A stretch of 64,000 bases of DNA from CAVQBJ01 sp963710725 (lineage in GTDB: Bacteria > Actinomycetota > Thermoleophilia > Solirubrobacterales > Solirubrobacteraceae): assembly GCA_963710725.1 (NCBI GenBank), contig CAVQBJ010000008.1, positions 1,364,001 through 1,428,000 on the forward strand, read 5' to 3'. This document shows, piece after piece, positions 37,301 to 45,553 of this stretch. The translations under genes were made by a program, and so were the position numbers. Below the pieces are notes generated by a model. The model did no database searches. It was not told where the DNA came from and was given only the letters and a program-made list of their open reading frames with translations. Position 1 is the stretch's first letter; each line of letters starts with the position of its first letter.

Positions 37301-37615
37301 GAGACCGTGCTCGAGCCGGTCGCGCCGAGCGACTTCCCGGCCACGCTCGTGTGCCGCCTCACGCGCGTCGAGGGCCTCATCGCCGCGGCCCGCGGCGACC
37401 GCGAGGAGGCGCTCGCGCGCCTGCGGGAGGCCGCCGAGGGGTGGCGGCGCGAGCAGCCGAGCGCCGCGGCCGACGGCATCGCGGCGGTGCTCGCCGACCT
37501 CGGCCGGCCGCTCGTCGGGCTCGTCGACCCCGAGCACGAGCACGCGCGCGTGCTCGCCGACATCGCCGCCCTGACCACCGACGACGAGGGGATCGACCAT
37601 GCCATCGTTCACTGA
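34376..37615 (+). CDS. BTAD/AAA/TPR transcriptional regulator (SARP-related)
   Basis: A 1079-residue regulator. The N-terminus (LRLAVLGGMAVDIDG, ALRRELG) has the layout of an OmpR-type DNA-binding part followed by a bacterial transcriptional activation domain (RQVAIDPYGEEAHRRLIARL). An AAA ATPase module follows, with Walker A GPAGIGKSRL near residue 290 and Walker B LMLLVEDVHGADEAS near 400. The C-terminal half is a long helical TPR-like region. This is the AfsR/large-ATP-binding-regulator type. ATG 34376 is chosen by homology. The next gene overlaps it by 17 bases, so an SRPBCC protein is co-expressed. Confidence 0.87.
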   Translation: MLRLAVLGGMAVDIDGTAVDAPPARRPWSLLAYLALHPGRHARGDLAACFWPEVLDASSRASLRSAVWALRRELGPAADGLLVADRDSIGLADQGIWIDAAQFARLVDAGELEAAVELCRGPLLAGFDDEWVIRAREEHNERLLAVLERLAASADRVGDDQGALLWTRRQVAIDPYGEEAHRRLIARLAERGDRAAALVLYRTLADRLRRELGVAPSPATQQLIRDLRSDDSDGATPHHDGIDASRSLRPARRETPPLLGREQELATLEGVWSDVVHGRGALASIRGPAGIGKSRLAAALLARAEATGARTAACAGLDLGGGAPFVLWAELVRDLARDLPSPPLGRGWPNDLARLAPDAGLAAVPAEDTATLAPELQRARLFEAAVSLIEWASQDRPLMLLVEDVHGADEASLQLLGYVARRIAQLPVLIVLTRRTPPRRAGVDRLELALRARELLAGEVELGSLPPSALAALARSVAELPEEQVSEVVDVCEGNPLLATQAARSIARGEDPAAGLGATARAAVALCGEDARSLVAFAAVAARDLERDELLSLPLDEPARAAAEAIDGGLLRGERGRVGFVHALLRDAVYAELSEPLRTDLHGRWAHALLACERAGGRRRPAEVARHLRIAAEPRAAADELARAAVDARSLGALSEAAGYLREAIELIGDRADLWIELGEIEAWRGDRAAAEAAFAHARQALAPDQREGLARAWLRRAGWYHGSLCVPALVGASCREALALLGDDPACASERREALAALAWAEAIAGDPDESERLLAELALLASSGGGDDLATYDIGHARAWALMRRGRFREAYAPSIAAGEAIARAGRPDLAYGCWSNVTGAAAAARDFARAFEFAERGRDALAGHGLLGIEVNQLSERVFLLLRTGRVDEARAVVAAEQALAERLDQPRLLALATADAGLVELADGRHERAATLLAAVLDAADAPVSRPLIRLARAEALARARRPEDAAAELRETVLEPVAPSDFPATLVCRLTRVEGLIAAARGDREEALARLREAAEGWRREQPSAAADGIAAVLADLGRPLVGLVDPEHEHARVLADIAALTTDDEGIDHAIVH

Positions 37616-37991
37616 CGAGACGACCAGCGAAGCGGCCCCCGAGGCCGTGTGGAAGCTCCTCTACGACCCGGCGCGGTTCCCCGACTGGTGGGCGGGGATC
37701 GGCAGCGTGGACGTCGCTCGCGACGGCGAGTACACGATGTACCCGGAGGGATACCCCGACTTCCCGATGGCCCAGACGCTGCGCTCCGAGCGCGATCGGC
37801 AGCGCGTGACGGTCTCGTGCATGGTCTCCGACCTCGTGTTCCAGTGGCGCCTTCAGCCGCTCGCCTCCGGCCCGGGAACGACGATCACGGTCGACGTGGA
37901 GATCCCCGAGGCCGAGGCGGCGCGCCTGGACACCCAGCGTGACGTCATCAGCACGTCGCTGCGCAACCTCGCGCGCCTCGCGGCGGCGTAG
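37599..37991 (+). CDS. SRPBCC (polyketide-cyclase-like) protein
   Basis: A 130-residue START/Bet v 1-fold protein: MPSFTDETTSEAAPEAVWKL, DPARFPDWWAGIGSV and a C-terminal helix with TQRDVISTSLRNLARLA. It overlaps the regulator gene by 17 bases, implying translational coupling and perhaps ligand sensing for that regulator. Enzyme or binding role is unknown. Confidence 0.85.
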   Translation: MPSFTDETTSEAAPEAVWKLLYDPARFPDWWAGIGSVDVARDGEYTMYPEGYPDFPMAQTLRSERDRQRVTVSCMVSDLVFQWRLQPLASGPGTTITVDVEIPEAEAARLDTQRDVISTSLRNLARLAAA

Positions 37992-38099
37992 ACCCCGCGT
38001 TTGACGCTCGCTTGACGGACGTCTGACGGCGCCCGGCGATGCTGCCGCCTCACAACGACCGACCCGCACCGTTGCGGAGGAAAGGGAGGCGAAAGCGAC

Positions 38100-39167
38100 A
38101 TGGCCACCACCCCGATCGACGAGAACAAGCTCAATGCCTTCATGGGGCAGTTCGTGCAAGACCTCGGCGCCGCTCTGAGCGTCGCCACGGTGATGCTCGG
38201 CGACCAGCTCGGCCTCTACAAGGCGATGGCCGACGGCGTGCCGTGCACGCCGGCGGAACTGGCCCATCGCACCGGCACCGACCCGCGCTACGTGCGCGAG
38301 TGGCTGTCCAGCCAGGCGGCGAGCGGCTACGTTCACTACGACGCCGGCAGCGAGACATTCGCGCTCGAGCCGGAGCAGGCGCTGGCCCTCGCTCAGGACG
38401 ATAGCCCGGCCTTCATCCCGGGCGCGTTCCAGCTCGCAGCGGCCTTGATAAAGGACGAGCCGCGCATCGCCGAGGCGTTCCGCAGCGGAGGCGGCGTCGG
38501 CTGGCACGAGCACGATCGCGACCTGTTCTGCGGGACCGAGCGCTTCTTCCGCCCGGGCTACCTCGCGAACCTGCTGTCGAGCTGGATTCCGGCGCTCGAT
38601 GGCGTCGAGGACAAGCTCAAGGCGGGTGCGCTCGTGGCCGACGTCGGCTGCGGCCACGGAGCCTCGACGGTGATCCTCGCCGAGGCGTTCCCGCGCAGCG
38701 AGTTCGTCGGCTACGACTATCACGCCGAGTCGATCGAGCAGGCGCGGGCACGGGCGGAGCACGCCGGCGTCGGGGATCGCGTCAGCTTCGAGGTGGCAAC
38801 GGCAAAGGACTTCCCCGGCTCCGGCTACGACCTCGTGGCGATGTTCGACTGCCTACACGACATGGGCGACCCGGTGGGCGCGGCCCGCCACGTACACCAC
38901 GCGCTCGCCCCCGACGGCACGTGGATGATCGTCGAGCCGTTCGCTCACGACGACCTCGGCGAGAACCTCAACCCGGTCGGGCGGGTGTTCTACTCGGCCT
39001 CGACGATGGTCTGCACGCCGGCCTCGCGCGACCAGGAGGTCGGCCTGGCCCTCGGGGCGCAGGCCGGCGAGACGCGGCTGGGCGAGGTCGTGCAGGAGGG
39101 CGGCTTCAGCCGCTTCCGGCGCGCGACCGAGACGCCGTTCAACCTGGTGCTCGAGGCGCGGCCGTGA
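38100..39167 (+). CDS. SAM-dependent methyltransferase, Rv2258c-like
   Basis: A 355-residue protein. An N-terminal winged-helix dimerisation domain (AALSVATVMLGDQLGLYKAM, TGTDPRYVREWLSS) is followed by a class I methyltransferase domain with the SAM motif VADVGCGHGASTVILAEAFP and the acidic segment EFVGYDYH. This architecture matches the mycobacterial Rv2258c group, acting on small molecules. GAGGAAAG precedes the ATG. The substrate is not deducible. Confidence 0.85.
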   Translation: MATTPIDENKLNAFMGQFVQDLGAALSVATVMLGDQLGLYKAMADGVPCTPAELAHRTGTDPRYVREWLSSQAASGYVHYDAGSETFALEPEQALALAQDDSPAFIPGAFQLAAALIKDEPRIAEAFRSGGGVGWHEHDRDLFCGTERFFRPGYLANLLSSWIPALDGVEDKLKAGALVADVGCGHGASTVILAEAFPRSEFVGYDYHAESIEQARARAEHAGVGDRVSFEVATAKDFPGSGYDLVAMFDCLHDMGDPVGAARHVHHALAPDGTWMIVEPFAHDDLGENLNPVGRVFYSASTMVCTPASRDQEVGLALGAQAGETRLGEVVQEGGFSRFRRATETPFNLVLEARP

Positions 39168-39173
39168 GCGGCG

Positions 39174-40214
39174 CTACGCCACGCGGCTGGCGCCGGCGCC
39201 GATCAGCCCGCGCTCGTGCAGCAGCTCGGCGAGCTGCACCGCGTTGAGCGCGGCGCCCTTGCGCAGGTTGTCGCCGACGATCCAGAGGTTGAGCGTGCGC
39301 TCGGCCGACGGGTCGCGGCGGATCCGCCCGACGAACACGTCGTCCTGGCCGGCCACGTCGATGGCCAGGGGATAGCCCGCGTTGGCCGGATCGTCGAGCA
39401 CCTGCACCCCGGGCGCGGCCGCGAGCAGCTCGCGGGCGCGCTCGGGCGAGAGGTCCTCGCGGGTCTGCAGGTTGACCGACTCGGAGTGGCCGATGAGCAC
39501 CGGCACGCGCGCGCAGGTCGCGGTGATCCGCAGCTCGGGATCGCCGAGGATCTTGCGCGTCTCGGCCATCACCTTGCGCTCCTCGGTGGTGTAGTCGTCG
39601 CCGTCCTTGAACGTCTCCACCTGGGGCAGGACATTGAAGGCGATCTGGTGCGCGTAGACGCTCGGGGGCGACGGCTCGCCCTGGTGCAGGATCGCGTGGG
39701 TCTGGTCCTGGAGCTCGCGAATCGCCTTGATGCCCGTCCCCGAGACCGATTGATAGGACGAGAGGATCACGCGCTCGAGGCCGGCCGCGTCGTGCAGCGG
39801 CTTGAGCGCGACGACCATCTGCATCGTCGTGCAGTTGGGGTTGGCGACGATCCCCTTGTGCTGCACGATCGCATCGGGATTGACCTCGGAGACGACGAGC
39901 GGCACCTCGGGGTCCATGCGCCACTGCGAGGAGTTGTCGATGACGATCGCGCCGGCCTGGGCGAAGCGCGGCGCCCACTCCTTCGAGGTGGCCGAGCCGG
40001 CGGAGAAGAGGGCGACGTCGAAGCCGGCGATCGCCTCGTCGCTGAGCGCCTGCACGACGAGGCCCGCGCCGGCGCCCTCGAGCGTCAGCCCGGCCGAGCG
40101 CTCAGAGGCGAAGGGCACGAGCTCGCCGGCCGGGAAGCCGCGGTCCTCGAGGATGCGCAGGATCTCCTGTCCGACGACGCCGGTGGCGCCGACGACGGCG
40201 ACGCGAAGAGTCAT
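39174..40214 (-). CDS. asd: Aspartate-semialdehyde dehydrogenase
   Basis: A 346-residue NADPH-dependent enzyme reducing aspartyl phosphate to the semialdehyde, the branch point for lysine/DAP, methionine and threonine. Motifs: VAVVGATGVVGQEILRIL, SAGSATSKEWAPRF, the catalytic Cys in GIVANPNCTTMQMV, and SYQSVSGTGIKAI. It lies 49 bases downstream of lysC on the same strand, the usual lysC-asd arrangement of actinobacteria. Length is standard. Confidence 0.96.
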   Translation of the reverse strand: MTLRVAVVGATGVVGQEILRILEDRGFPAGELVPFASERSAGLTLEGAGAGLVVQALSDEAIAGFDVALFSAGSATSKEWAPRFAQAGAIVIDNSSQWRMDPEVPLVVSEVNPDAIVQHKGIVANPNCTTMQMVVALKPLHDAAGLERVILSSYQSVSGTGIKAIRELQDQTHAILHQGEPSPPSVYAHQIAFNVLPQVETFKDGDDYTTEERKVMAETRKILGDPELRITATCARVPVLIGHSESVNLQTREDLSPERARELLAAAPGVQVLDDPANAGYPLAIDVAGQDDVFVGRIRRDPSAERTLNLWIVGDNLRKGAALNAVQLAELLHERGLIGAGASRVA

Positions 40215-40263
40215 GCCTGCGCGTCCGTCCGGGCGGCGCTGACGGTGACCGCAGCTCCGCTGC

Positions 40264-41529
40264 TCATGCCACGCCCTTCGGGGCGAACGGGTGCTCCGAG
40301 CCGGTCGTGCCGTCGCCGAGCTCGAATGCGTCGTGCAGCGCCCGCACGGCGGTGGCGACCTGGTCGCGCTCGATGACGCAGGAGATCTTGATCGGCGACG
40401 TCGAGATCATCTCGATGTTGATGCCCTCGCGACCGAGGACGGCAAACACCTTCGCCGCGACACCGGGATGCGAGCGCATGCCAGCACCGACGATCGACAC
40501 CTTTCCCATTTCCGGATGCTCGGTGAGGGTGGCGCCCACTTCCACGGCCAGGCCGGTGAGTGCGTCGCGGGCGGTGCGCAGGTCGTCCTTGGGCACCGTG
40601 AAGGAGATCTCCGCGCTGCGGCCGTGAGCGTCGGGGTCGTTCTGCACGATCATGTCGACGTTGACGTTCGCGTCGGCGAGCGCGGTGAACACGCGCCCCG
40701 CCGCGCCCGGCTCGTCGGGCACGCCGATCAGCGTGAGGCGGGCCTCGTCGGTCGAATGGGTGACGGCGGTGATGAGCGGCTGTTCCACGGTCTCGTCCTC
40801 TCCGACGACAACGGTACCGGGACGATCGTCAAAGGAGGAGCGACAGTGAATCCGCACGCCGTGATTGCGCGCATATTCGACCGAGCGCAGCTGCAGCACG
40901 CCGGCGCCGGACGCCGCCATCTCGAGCATCTCCTCGAACGACACGACGGGCAGCTTGCGGGCGTCGGGCACGATCCGCGGGTCGGCGCTGAACACGCCGG
41001 CGACGTCGGTGTAGATCTCGCATTCGTCCGCGCCGACGGCGGCGGCGAGCGCGACGGCGGTCGTGTCCGAGCCGCCGCGTCCGAGTGTGGTGACGTCGTG
41101 GGCGGTCGAGACGCCCTGGAAGCCGGCGACGAGCACGATCGCGCCCTCGTCGAGCGCTGAGCGGATGCGGTCCGCGCGCACGTCGATGATGCGCGCCTTC
41201 GTGTGCGAGGTGTCGGTGACGATGCCGGCCTGCGAGCCGGTGAGCGAGATCGCGCGATAGCCGAGGTCGTTGATCGCCATCGCGCACAGCGCGCAGGAGA
41301 TGCGCTCGCCGGTGGAGAGGAGCATGTCCATCTCGCGCGGGTCGGGAGTGCTGGAGACCTCCTCGGCGGCCGCGATGAGCTCGTCGGTCGTCTTGCCGCG
41401 CGCCGACAGCACGGCGACGACCTGGTAGCCGGCCTCGCACTTGGCGACAATCCGCCGGGCGGCGTGCTTGATGCGCTCGGCGTCGGCCACCGAGGTACCG
41501 CCGAACTTCATCGTGATCAGACCGGACAC
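40264..41529 (-). CDS. lysC: Aspartate kinase
   Basis: A 421-residue kinase that phosphorylates aspartate, the first step of the aspartate family pathway. The N-terminus is VSGLITMKFGGTSVADAERI; GRGGSDTTAVALAAAVGADE marks the ATP/aspartate site. The C-terminal third carries two ACT domains (LTLIGVPDEPGAAGRVFTAL; VSIVGAGMRSHPGVAAKVFA) that usually give feedback inhibition by lysine and/or threonine. GTG 41529 gives the family's common 421-residue length; ATG 41511 is an alternative. No lysine riboswitch is recognisable in the short leader. Followed by asd. Confidence 0.96.
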   Translation of the reverse strand: MSGLITMKFGGTSVADAERIKHAARRIVAKCEAGYQVVAVLSARGKTTDELIAAAEEVSSTPDPREMDMLLSTGERISCALCAMAINDLGYRAISLTGSQAGIVTDTSHTKARIIDVRADRIRSALDEGAIVLVAGFQGVSTAHDVTTLGRGGSDTTAVALAAAVGADECEIYTDVAGVFSADPRIVPDARKLPVVSFEEMLEMAASGAGVLQLRSVEYARNHGVRIHCRSSFDDRPGTVVVGEDETVEQPLITAVTHSTDEARLTLIGVPDEPGAAGRVFTALADANVNVDMIVQNDPDAHGRSAEISFTVPKDDLRTARDALTGLAVEVGATLTEHPEMGKVSIVGAGMRSHPGVAAKVFAVLGREGINIEMISTSPIKISCVIERDQVATAVRALHDAFELGDGTTGSEHPFAPKGVA

Positions 41530-41653
41530 GGTCGCGCAGGATATCCCGGGTGAGTAGGGGCGGACGAGGCGGCGGCGCGGGGGGAGCGCCGCCGCCCCGT
41601 TTGGGGGCCCGCCGGCGGCGTCGGGGGGAAACGCCGCCGTCCCGACCCGGGCC

Positions 41654-43234
41654 CTACGCTGGCTGCGGTGCGAGATCGATGTCGCCGGCGTCCCCGTCGC
41701 CGCCGTCGACGCCGCCGGCCGGCACGCGGGTCGCCGTCCGGGCCCGGATCGGCTCGCCGTCCTCATCGACCGCAGCGATCTCGCGCACGGCCGGTGGCGG
41801 CGAGGCGCCGGGGCGCAGCACGACGAGCGCCACGGCGATCCCGATCGCGACGACGACCGCGGCGATCCCGAAGGCGAGGTGGAAGCCGCCGGTCAGGGCG
41901 ACGGCCGCCGAGTGCCCGCTCTTCACCAGCGCCTTGGTGTGATCGGCGGCGATCGTCCCGAGCACGGCGAGGCCGAGCGCGGCGGCCATCTGCATCGACA
42001 CGTTGATGATCCCCGATCCGAGCCCGGCGTCCTCGGCCGGCACGTCGGCCATCGCGACCGTCAGCAGTGGCATGAACGAGGTGCCCATGCCGAGCCCGAC
42101 GAGCACGTAGGAGACGAAGATGAGCGGGAAGTAGCTCGTGTGCGGCCCGATCTGGGTGAGGAGCGCGAGCCCGACGATCGGCAGGGTCATGCCGACGCTC
42201 AGCAGCCGCACCGCGCCGAAGCGCTGCATCAGTCGCGCCGTGATGCCGAGCGACAACGCGGCCACGACGAGCGTCATCGGCAGGAACGCGAGACCGGTCT
42301 TCAGCGAGCTGTAGCCGAGCACGCGCTCGAAGTAGATCGCGCCGAGGAAGAAGGTCGAGAACATGCCGGTGACGAGGCAGCCCCGTACGACGCTCGAGCC
42401 CATCAGCCCGCGCAGGCGCAGCACGCGCAGCGGGAAGATCGGGTTGCTGACCCGCGCCTCCCAGAACAGGAAGCCGACGAGCAGGGCGATCGACGCGGCG
42501 CCGAAGCCGAGCGTCGCCGCCGACCCGAAGCCGTCGCTGCTCGACTTCACGATCGCGTACACGAGCGACATCCCCGCGGCGGTGATGAGCACCGAGCCGA
42601 GGATGTCCACACCCTCGCCGATCCCGAGCCCCGGGTTGCCCTCGATGAGCGCGCGCCCGGCCACGAAGGCGATCACTCCGATGGGCAGGTTGATGAAGAA
42701 GATCCAGTGCCAGTTGATCGACTCGGTGATGACGCCGCCGGCGAGCAGCCCGATCGAGCCACCGGCCACGGCGACGAAGGTGAACACGCTCATCGCCTTC
42801 GCGCGCTCGCCGGCCTCGGGGAACTCGGTGACGATGATCGCGATGATCACCGACGCCGCGAGCGCCCCGCCGAGACCCTGCACGAAGCGCGAGGCGATCA
42901 GCACCGTCTGGTCGCCCGCGAGCGCGCAGGTCGCCGAGGCCGCGGTGAAGAGCACGAGGCCGCTCAGGAAGATCCGCTTGCGCCCGATGAGGTCGCCGAG
43001 GCGCCCGGCGAGCAGCAGGAAGCTGCCATAGGAGATGAGGTAGGCGTTGATGACCCAGGTGAGGTTGGCCTGGGTGAAGTGCAGGTCGTGCTGGATCTTC
43101 GGCAGCGCGACGTTCACGATCGTCGTGTCGAGCACGATCATCAGCTGCCCGAGGCAGACGATGACGAGGGCGATCCAGCGGCGGCGGTCGCCGGTCGGAG
43201 GGCTGACGGGACGGCTGAGGGCGCTGGCGTTCAC
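41654..43234 (-). CDS. MFS drug-efflux transporter, DHA2 (EmrB/QacA) type
   Basis: A 526-residue membrane protein with about 14 hydrophobic segments. The family motif A region GRLGDLIGRKRIFLSGL, the opening LDTTIVNVALPKIQHDL and motif C-like GGSIGLLAGGVITESINW are present. It should exchange protons for amphiphilic drugs or lipids. The GTG start is fixed by AGGAGG seven bases upstream; ATG 43249 lies before that ribosome site. It is divergent from a MarR gene, a common local-repressor arrangement for efflux pumps. Confidence 0.92.
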   Translation of the reverse strand: MNASALSRPVSPPTGDRRRWIALVIVCLGQLMIVLDTTIVNVALPKIQHDLHFTQANLTWVINAYLISYGSFLLLAGRLGDLIGRKRIFLSGLVLFTAASATCALAGDQTVLIASRFVQGLGGALAASVIIAIIVTEFPEAGERAKAMSVFTFVAVAGGSIGLLAGGVITESINWHWIFFINLPIGVIAFVAGRALIEGNPGLGIGEGVDILGSVLITAAGMSLVYAIVKSSSDGFGSAATLGFGAASIALLVGFLFWEARVSNPIFPLRVLRLRGLMGSSVVRGCLVTGMFSTFFLGAIYFERVLGYSSLKTGLAFLPMTLVVAALSLGITARLMQRFGAVRLLSVGMTLPIVGLALLTQIGPHTSYFPLIFVSYVLVGLGMGTSFMPLLTVAMADVPAEDAGLGSGIINVSMQMAAALGLAVLGTIAADHTKALVKSGHSAAVALTGGFHLAFGIAAVVVAIGIAVALVVLRPGASPPPAVREIAAVDEDGEPIRARTATRVPAGGVDGGDGDAGDIDLAPQPA

Positions 43235-43382
43235 GGGTCCTCCTAACACTGAGCAGGCTACGACGACGCGGGGGCCGAGGCGCCCCCTTGGACAGCGACA
43301 CCTGGCCGCCGCACGCCCGCCGTGACCCTGCGCGAGATCATCACACTAACAGGGATCATCATAATTTCAAGATTGTCCATAG

Positions 43383-43393
43383 TGATACGATCA
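43383..43393. promoter_or_regulatory. Candidate MarR operator/promoter region
   Basis: TGATACGATCA is an inverted repeat (TGAT-ACG-ATCA) just before the marR start, in a strikingly A/T-rich stretch (43335-43397) that also has three GATCAT strings. It overlaps a possible -10 (TACGAT). Autoregulation is inferred from the divergent layout. Confidence 0.35.
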
Positions 43394-43397
43394 TTTC

Positions 43398-43907
43398 ATG
43401 GCAACCGCTGAGACTTCCCGGAGCGTCATCGGCCTGGCGATGCGCCTGTCGAAGATGATCCACCGCCACTGCTCGGCCGAGCTGCTCGGCATGAGCCTGC
43501 GTGGCTTCGTCGTGCTCAGCTACGTCCACGAGCGCGGACAGGTCTCCCAGCAGGAGCTCGGCGAGGTCATGGGCCTCGACGCGAACAGCACCGTCCTGCT
43601 CCTCCACGACCTCGAGGACGAGGAGTACATCTCGCGGCGCCGCGACCCGACCGACCGGCGGCGACACATCATCGAGCTCACCCCGGCCGGGCGCGAGGCC
43701 TTCGTGCGCGCCGAGCGCGGCCGCGACAGCATCGAGGACGCCGTGCTCGCCGGCCTCACCGGGCCGGAGCGCGCGACCCTGAGCGGGCTGCTGGCGAAGG
43801 CGCTCGCGGGCGCCCCAGGACCGCCGCCGGCGGGCAAGCGCGGGGGCGACGGCGCGTGCGCCGGGGCCGACGCGCCGGCCGACGTCGCGGCCGCGGCTCG
43901 CGGCTGA
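43398..43907 (+). CDS. MarR family regulator
   Basis: A 169-residue winged-helix regulator: SLRGFVVLSYVHERGQVSQQ, then the recognition helix region LGLDANST-like MGLDANSTVLLLHDLE and the wing RRRDPTDRRRHIIELT. The last 35 residues are low-complexity Ala/Gly/Pro and absent from typical family members. Their DNA continues into a GC-rich repeat, so the tail may come from repeat expansion. It probably represses the divergent efflux pump. Confidence 0.9.
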   Translation: MATAETSRSVIGLAMRLSKMIHRHCSAELLGMSLRGFVVLSYVHERGQVSQQELGEVMGLDANSTVLLLHDLEDEEYISRRRDPTDRRRHIIELTPAGREAFVRAERGRDSIEDAVLAGLTGPERATLSGLLAKALAGAPGPPPAGKRGGDGACAGADAPADVAAAARG

Positions 43908-44140
43908 GCGGGCGGCGTTCACGCGGGGTCGCTCCGGGGGCGGGGCGGGGCGGGCGGCGTTACGCGGAGCCGCTCCGGGGGCGGCGGCGGGCGGCGTTAC
44001 GCGGAGCCGCTCCGGGGGCGGGGCGGGCGCACCGGCCGACGTCTCGGCGGCGGCTCGCGGCTGAGCGGGCGGCCTTCACGCGGAGTCGCTCCGGGGGCGG
44101 CGGCGGCCTCACGGGGATCTCGGCTGCGACCGCCGGCGCG
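43873..44140. repeat. GC-rich tandem repeats with a duplicated marR 3' end
   Basis: The last codons and downstream DNA of marR (43873-43940) recur with few changes at 44031-44097, including the stop region CGGCTCGCGGCTGAGCGGGC. Between and after them the string CGCTCCGGGGGCGG is repeated four times. From 43908 to 44462 there is no gene, only these repeats and the dispersed repeat copy C. Confidence 0.75.
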
Positions 44141-44188
44141 GAGGCCCCGGCGTGAGCTGTCTCGCGCGGCGCGCCGCCGCTCGGGCGT

Positions 44189-44362
44189 GACGCCACGGTG
44201 ACAGATGCGCCCCCCGGGTCACGCTGCGTGTCTGTCGTGTAACGGAACCGGAACGAGAGCGTGCCGTGTGGCGGTCGCGGGGACCGCTCGGTGCGGGGTG
44301 TGCGCCCTAACGCACCCTATGCGGTGCGTTCGGGACCACACCCTCCGCCCGCGGGTCACGCG
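44189..44362 (+). repeat. Dispersed intergenic repeat, copy C
   Basis: Third copy, with CGGTGACAGATGCGCC near its start, GGGGTGTG at 44295 and GGACCACACCC near 44333-44343, ending CGCCCGCGGGTCACGCG. Here the inner loop carries a nested inverted repeat around AACGCACC and GGTGCGTT. A 19-base direct repeat (CGGGTCACGCGTTTGCAAC) follows at 44352 and 44383. Confidence 0.7.
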
Positions 44363-44462
44363 TTTGCAACAAACGCGCCGTACGGGTCACGCGTTTGCAA
44401 CCAGACCGGCACGCGAGTACGACGCGCGCCGACGGCCGGGGCGGCCCGGCGCACCAAGGCCC

Positions 44463-45074
44463 TCACAGGGTCCGGCGCCCCGAGAGCGCCTTCCCGAGCG
44501 TGACCTCGTCGGCGTATTCGAGATCGGCGCCGACGGGCAGCCCGCTCGCCAACCGGCTCACGGTTACCTGCGGCACGCGCTCGCGCAGCCCCTGCGCGAT
44601 GTGCAGCGCGGTCGCCTCGCCGGTCGTCGTCGGATTCGTGGCGAGCACGACCTCGCGCACCGGCTCCTCGTCGCTGGCGACGCGAGCGAAGAGTTCGGCG
44701 ATCCGGAGGTCCTCGGGATCGATGCCGTCGATCGGGGACAGGGCACCGCCGAGCACGTGGTAGACGCCGTGGTACTCGTGCGTGCGCTCCATCGGGATGA
44801 CGTCGCTCGGCTCCTCGACGACGCAGATCACAGCGCGATCGCGCCGTTCATCGACGCAGATGCGACAGCGCGGCTCGTCGGCGAGGTTGAAGCACACCTC
44901 GCAGAGCACGATCCGCTCCTTGACCTCGCGGATCGCCTCGGCCAACGCGCTCGCGTCCTCGTCGGAGGCGCGCAGGATATGGAAGGCCAGACGCTGCGCG
45001 GTGCGGTTGCCGATCCCGGGCAGCTTCGACAGCTCGGTGACGAGACGCTGGACCGGTGGGGCGAAGGTGCTCAC
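44463..45074 (-). CDS. recR: Recombination mediator RecR
   Basis: A 203-residue protein: helix-hairpin-helix start (LVTELSKLPGIGNRTAQRLAF), four-Cys zinc site (CEVCFNLADEPRCRIC), and a Toprim domain (VICVVEEPSDVIPMERT, GGALSPIDGI). It helps load RecA with RecF/RecO at gapped DNA. It is the last gene of the dnaX-ybaB-recR group, all on the minus strand. Confidence 0.97.
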   Translation of the reverse strand: MSTFAPPVQRLVTELSKLPGIGNRTAQRLAFHILRASDEDASALAEAIREVKERIVLCEVCFNLADEPRCRICVDERRDRAVICVVEEPSDVIPMERTHEYHGVYHVLGGALSPIDGIDPEDLRIAELFARVASDEEPVREVVLATNPTTTGEATALHIAQGLRERVPQVTVSRLASGLPVGADLEYADEVTLGKALSGRRTL

Positions 45075-45161
45075 GGGGCGAGTCTAGAGCGGGGCCCCAC
45101 CGTCACCCTGATTCGCGGCCCGTCACGGCGAGATCGCGTCTGTCGCCTCTCCCCGGTGCGG

Positions 45162-45509
45162 CTAGAACCCCGGCAGCCCCAGCCCCCCGAGCGCCCCGGC
45201 ATCAAGGCCGCCCGTAACCCCGCTCAGCTTCGTCGCCGCCAGCTCCTGCGCCGCGCGCAGCGCCTCGTTGGTGGCGGCCAGCACCATGTCGGAGAGGATG
45301 TCGACGTCGTCGGGATCGACGGCATCGGGGTCGATGCGCACCGACTGCACCACCAGGTCGCCGGTCACCTTCACCGTGACCATGCCGCCCCCGGCCGACG
45401 CCTCCACGACCTCGTTCTTGAGCGCCTCCTGGGCGGCCTGCATGTCCTGCTGCATCTTCTGGACCTGAGCGAGCATCTGCTGCATGTTCGGCATCTTCGG
45501 CTGCGGCAT
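45162..45509 (-). CDS. YbaB/EbfC family DNA-binding protein
   Basis: A 115-residue nucleoid-associated protein. A Met/Gln-rich helix (MQQMLAQVQKMQQDMQAAQE) leads to the beta part VTVKVTGDLVVQSVRIDPD. A short Gly/Leu tail (LGGLGLPGF) ends it. GGAGCC precedes the ATG. It lies 44 bases from dnaX, the universal arrangement. Confidence 0.95.
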   Translation of the reverse strand: MPQPKMPNMQQMLAQVQKMQQDMQAAQEALKNEVVEASAGGGMVTVKVTGDLVVQSVRIDPDAVDPDDVDILSDMVLAATNEALRAAQELAATKLSGVTGGLDAGALGGLGLPGF

Positions 45510-45553
45510 GGTCGGTGGCTCCTATGAAGAGAAGGGGCGAGCGCGATCTGAGG

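Noticed and set aside
41530..41653. Lysine riboswitch before lysC
   Set aside because: The 124-base gap is too short and shows none of the conserved helices.
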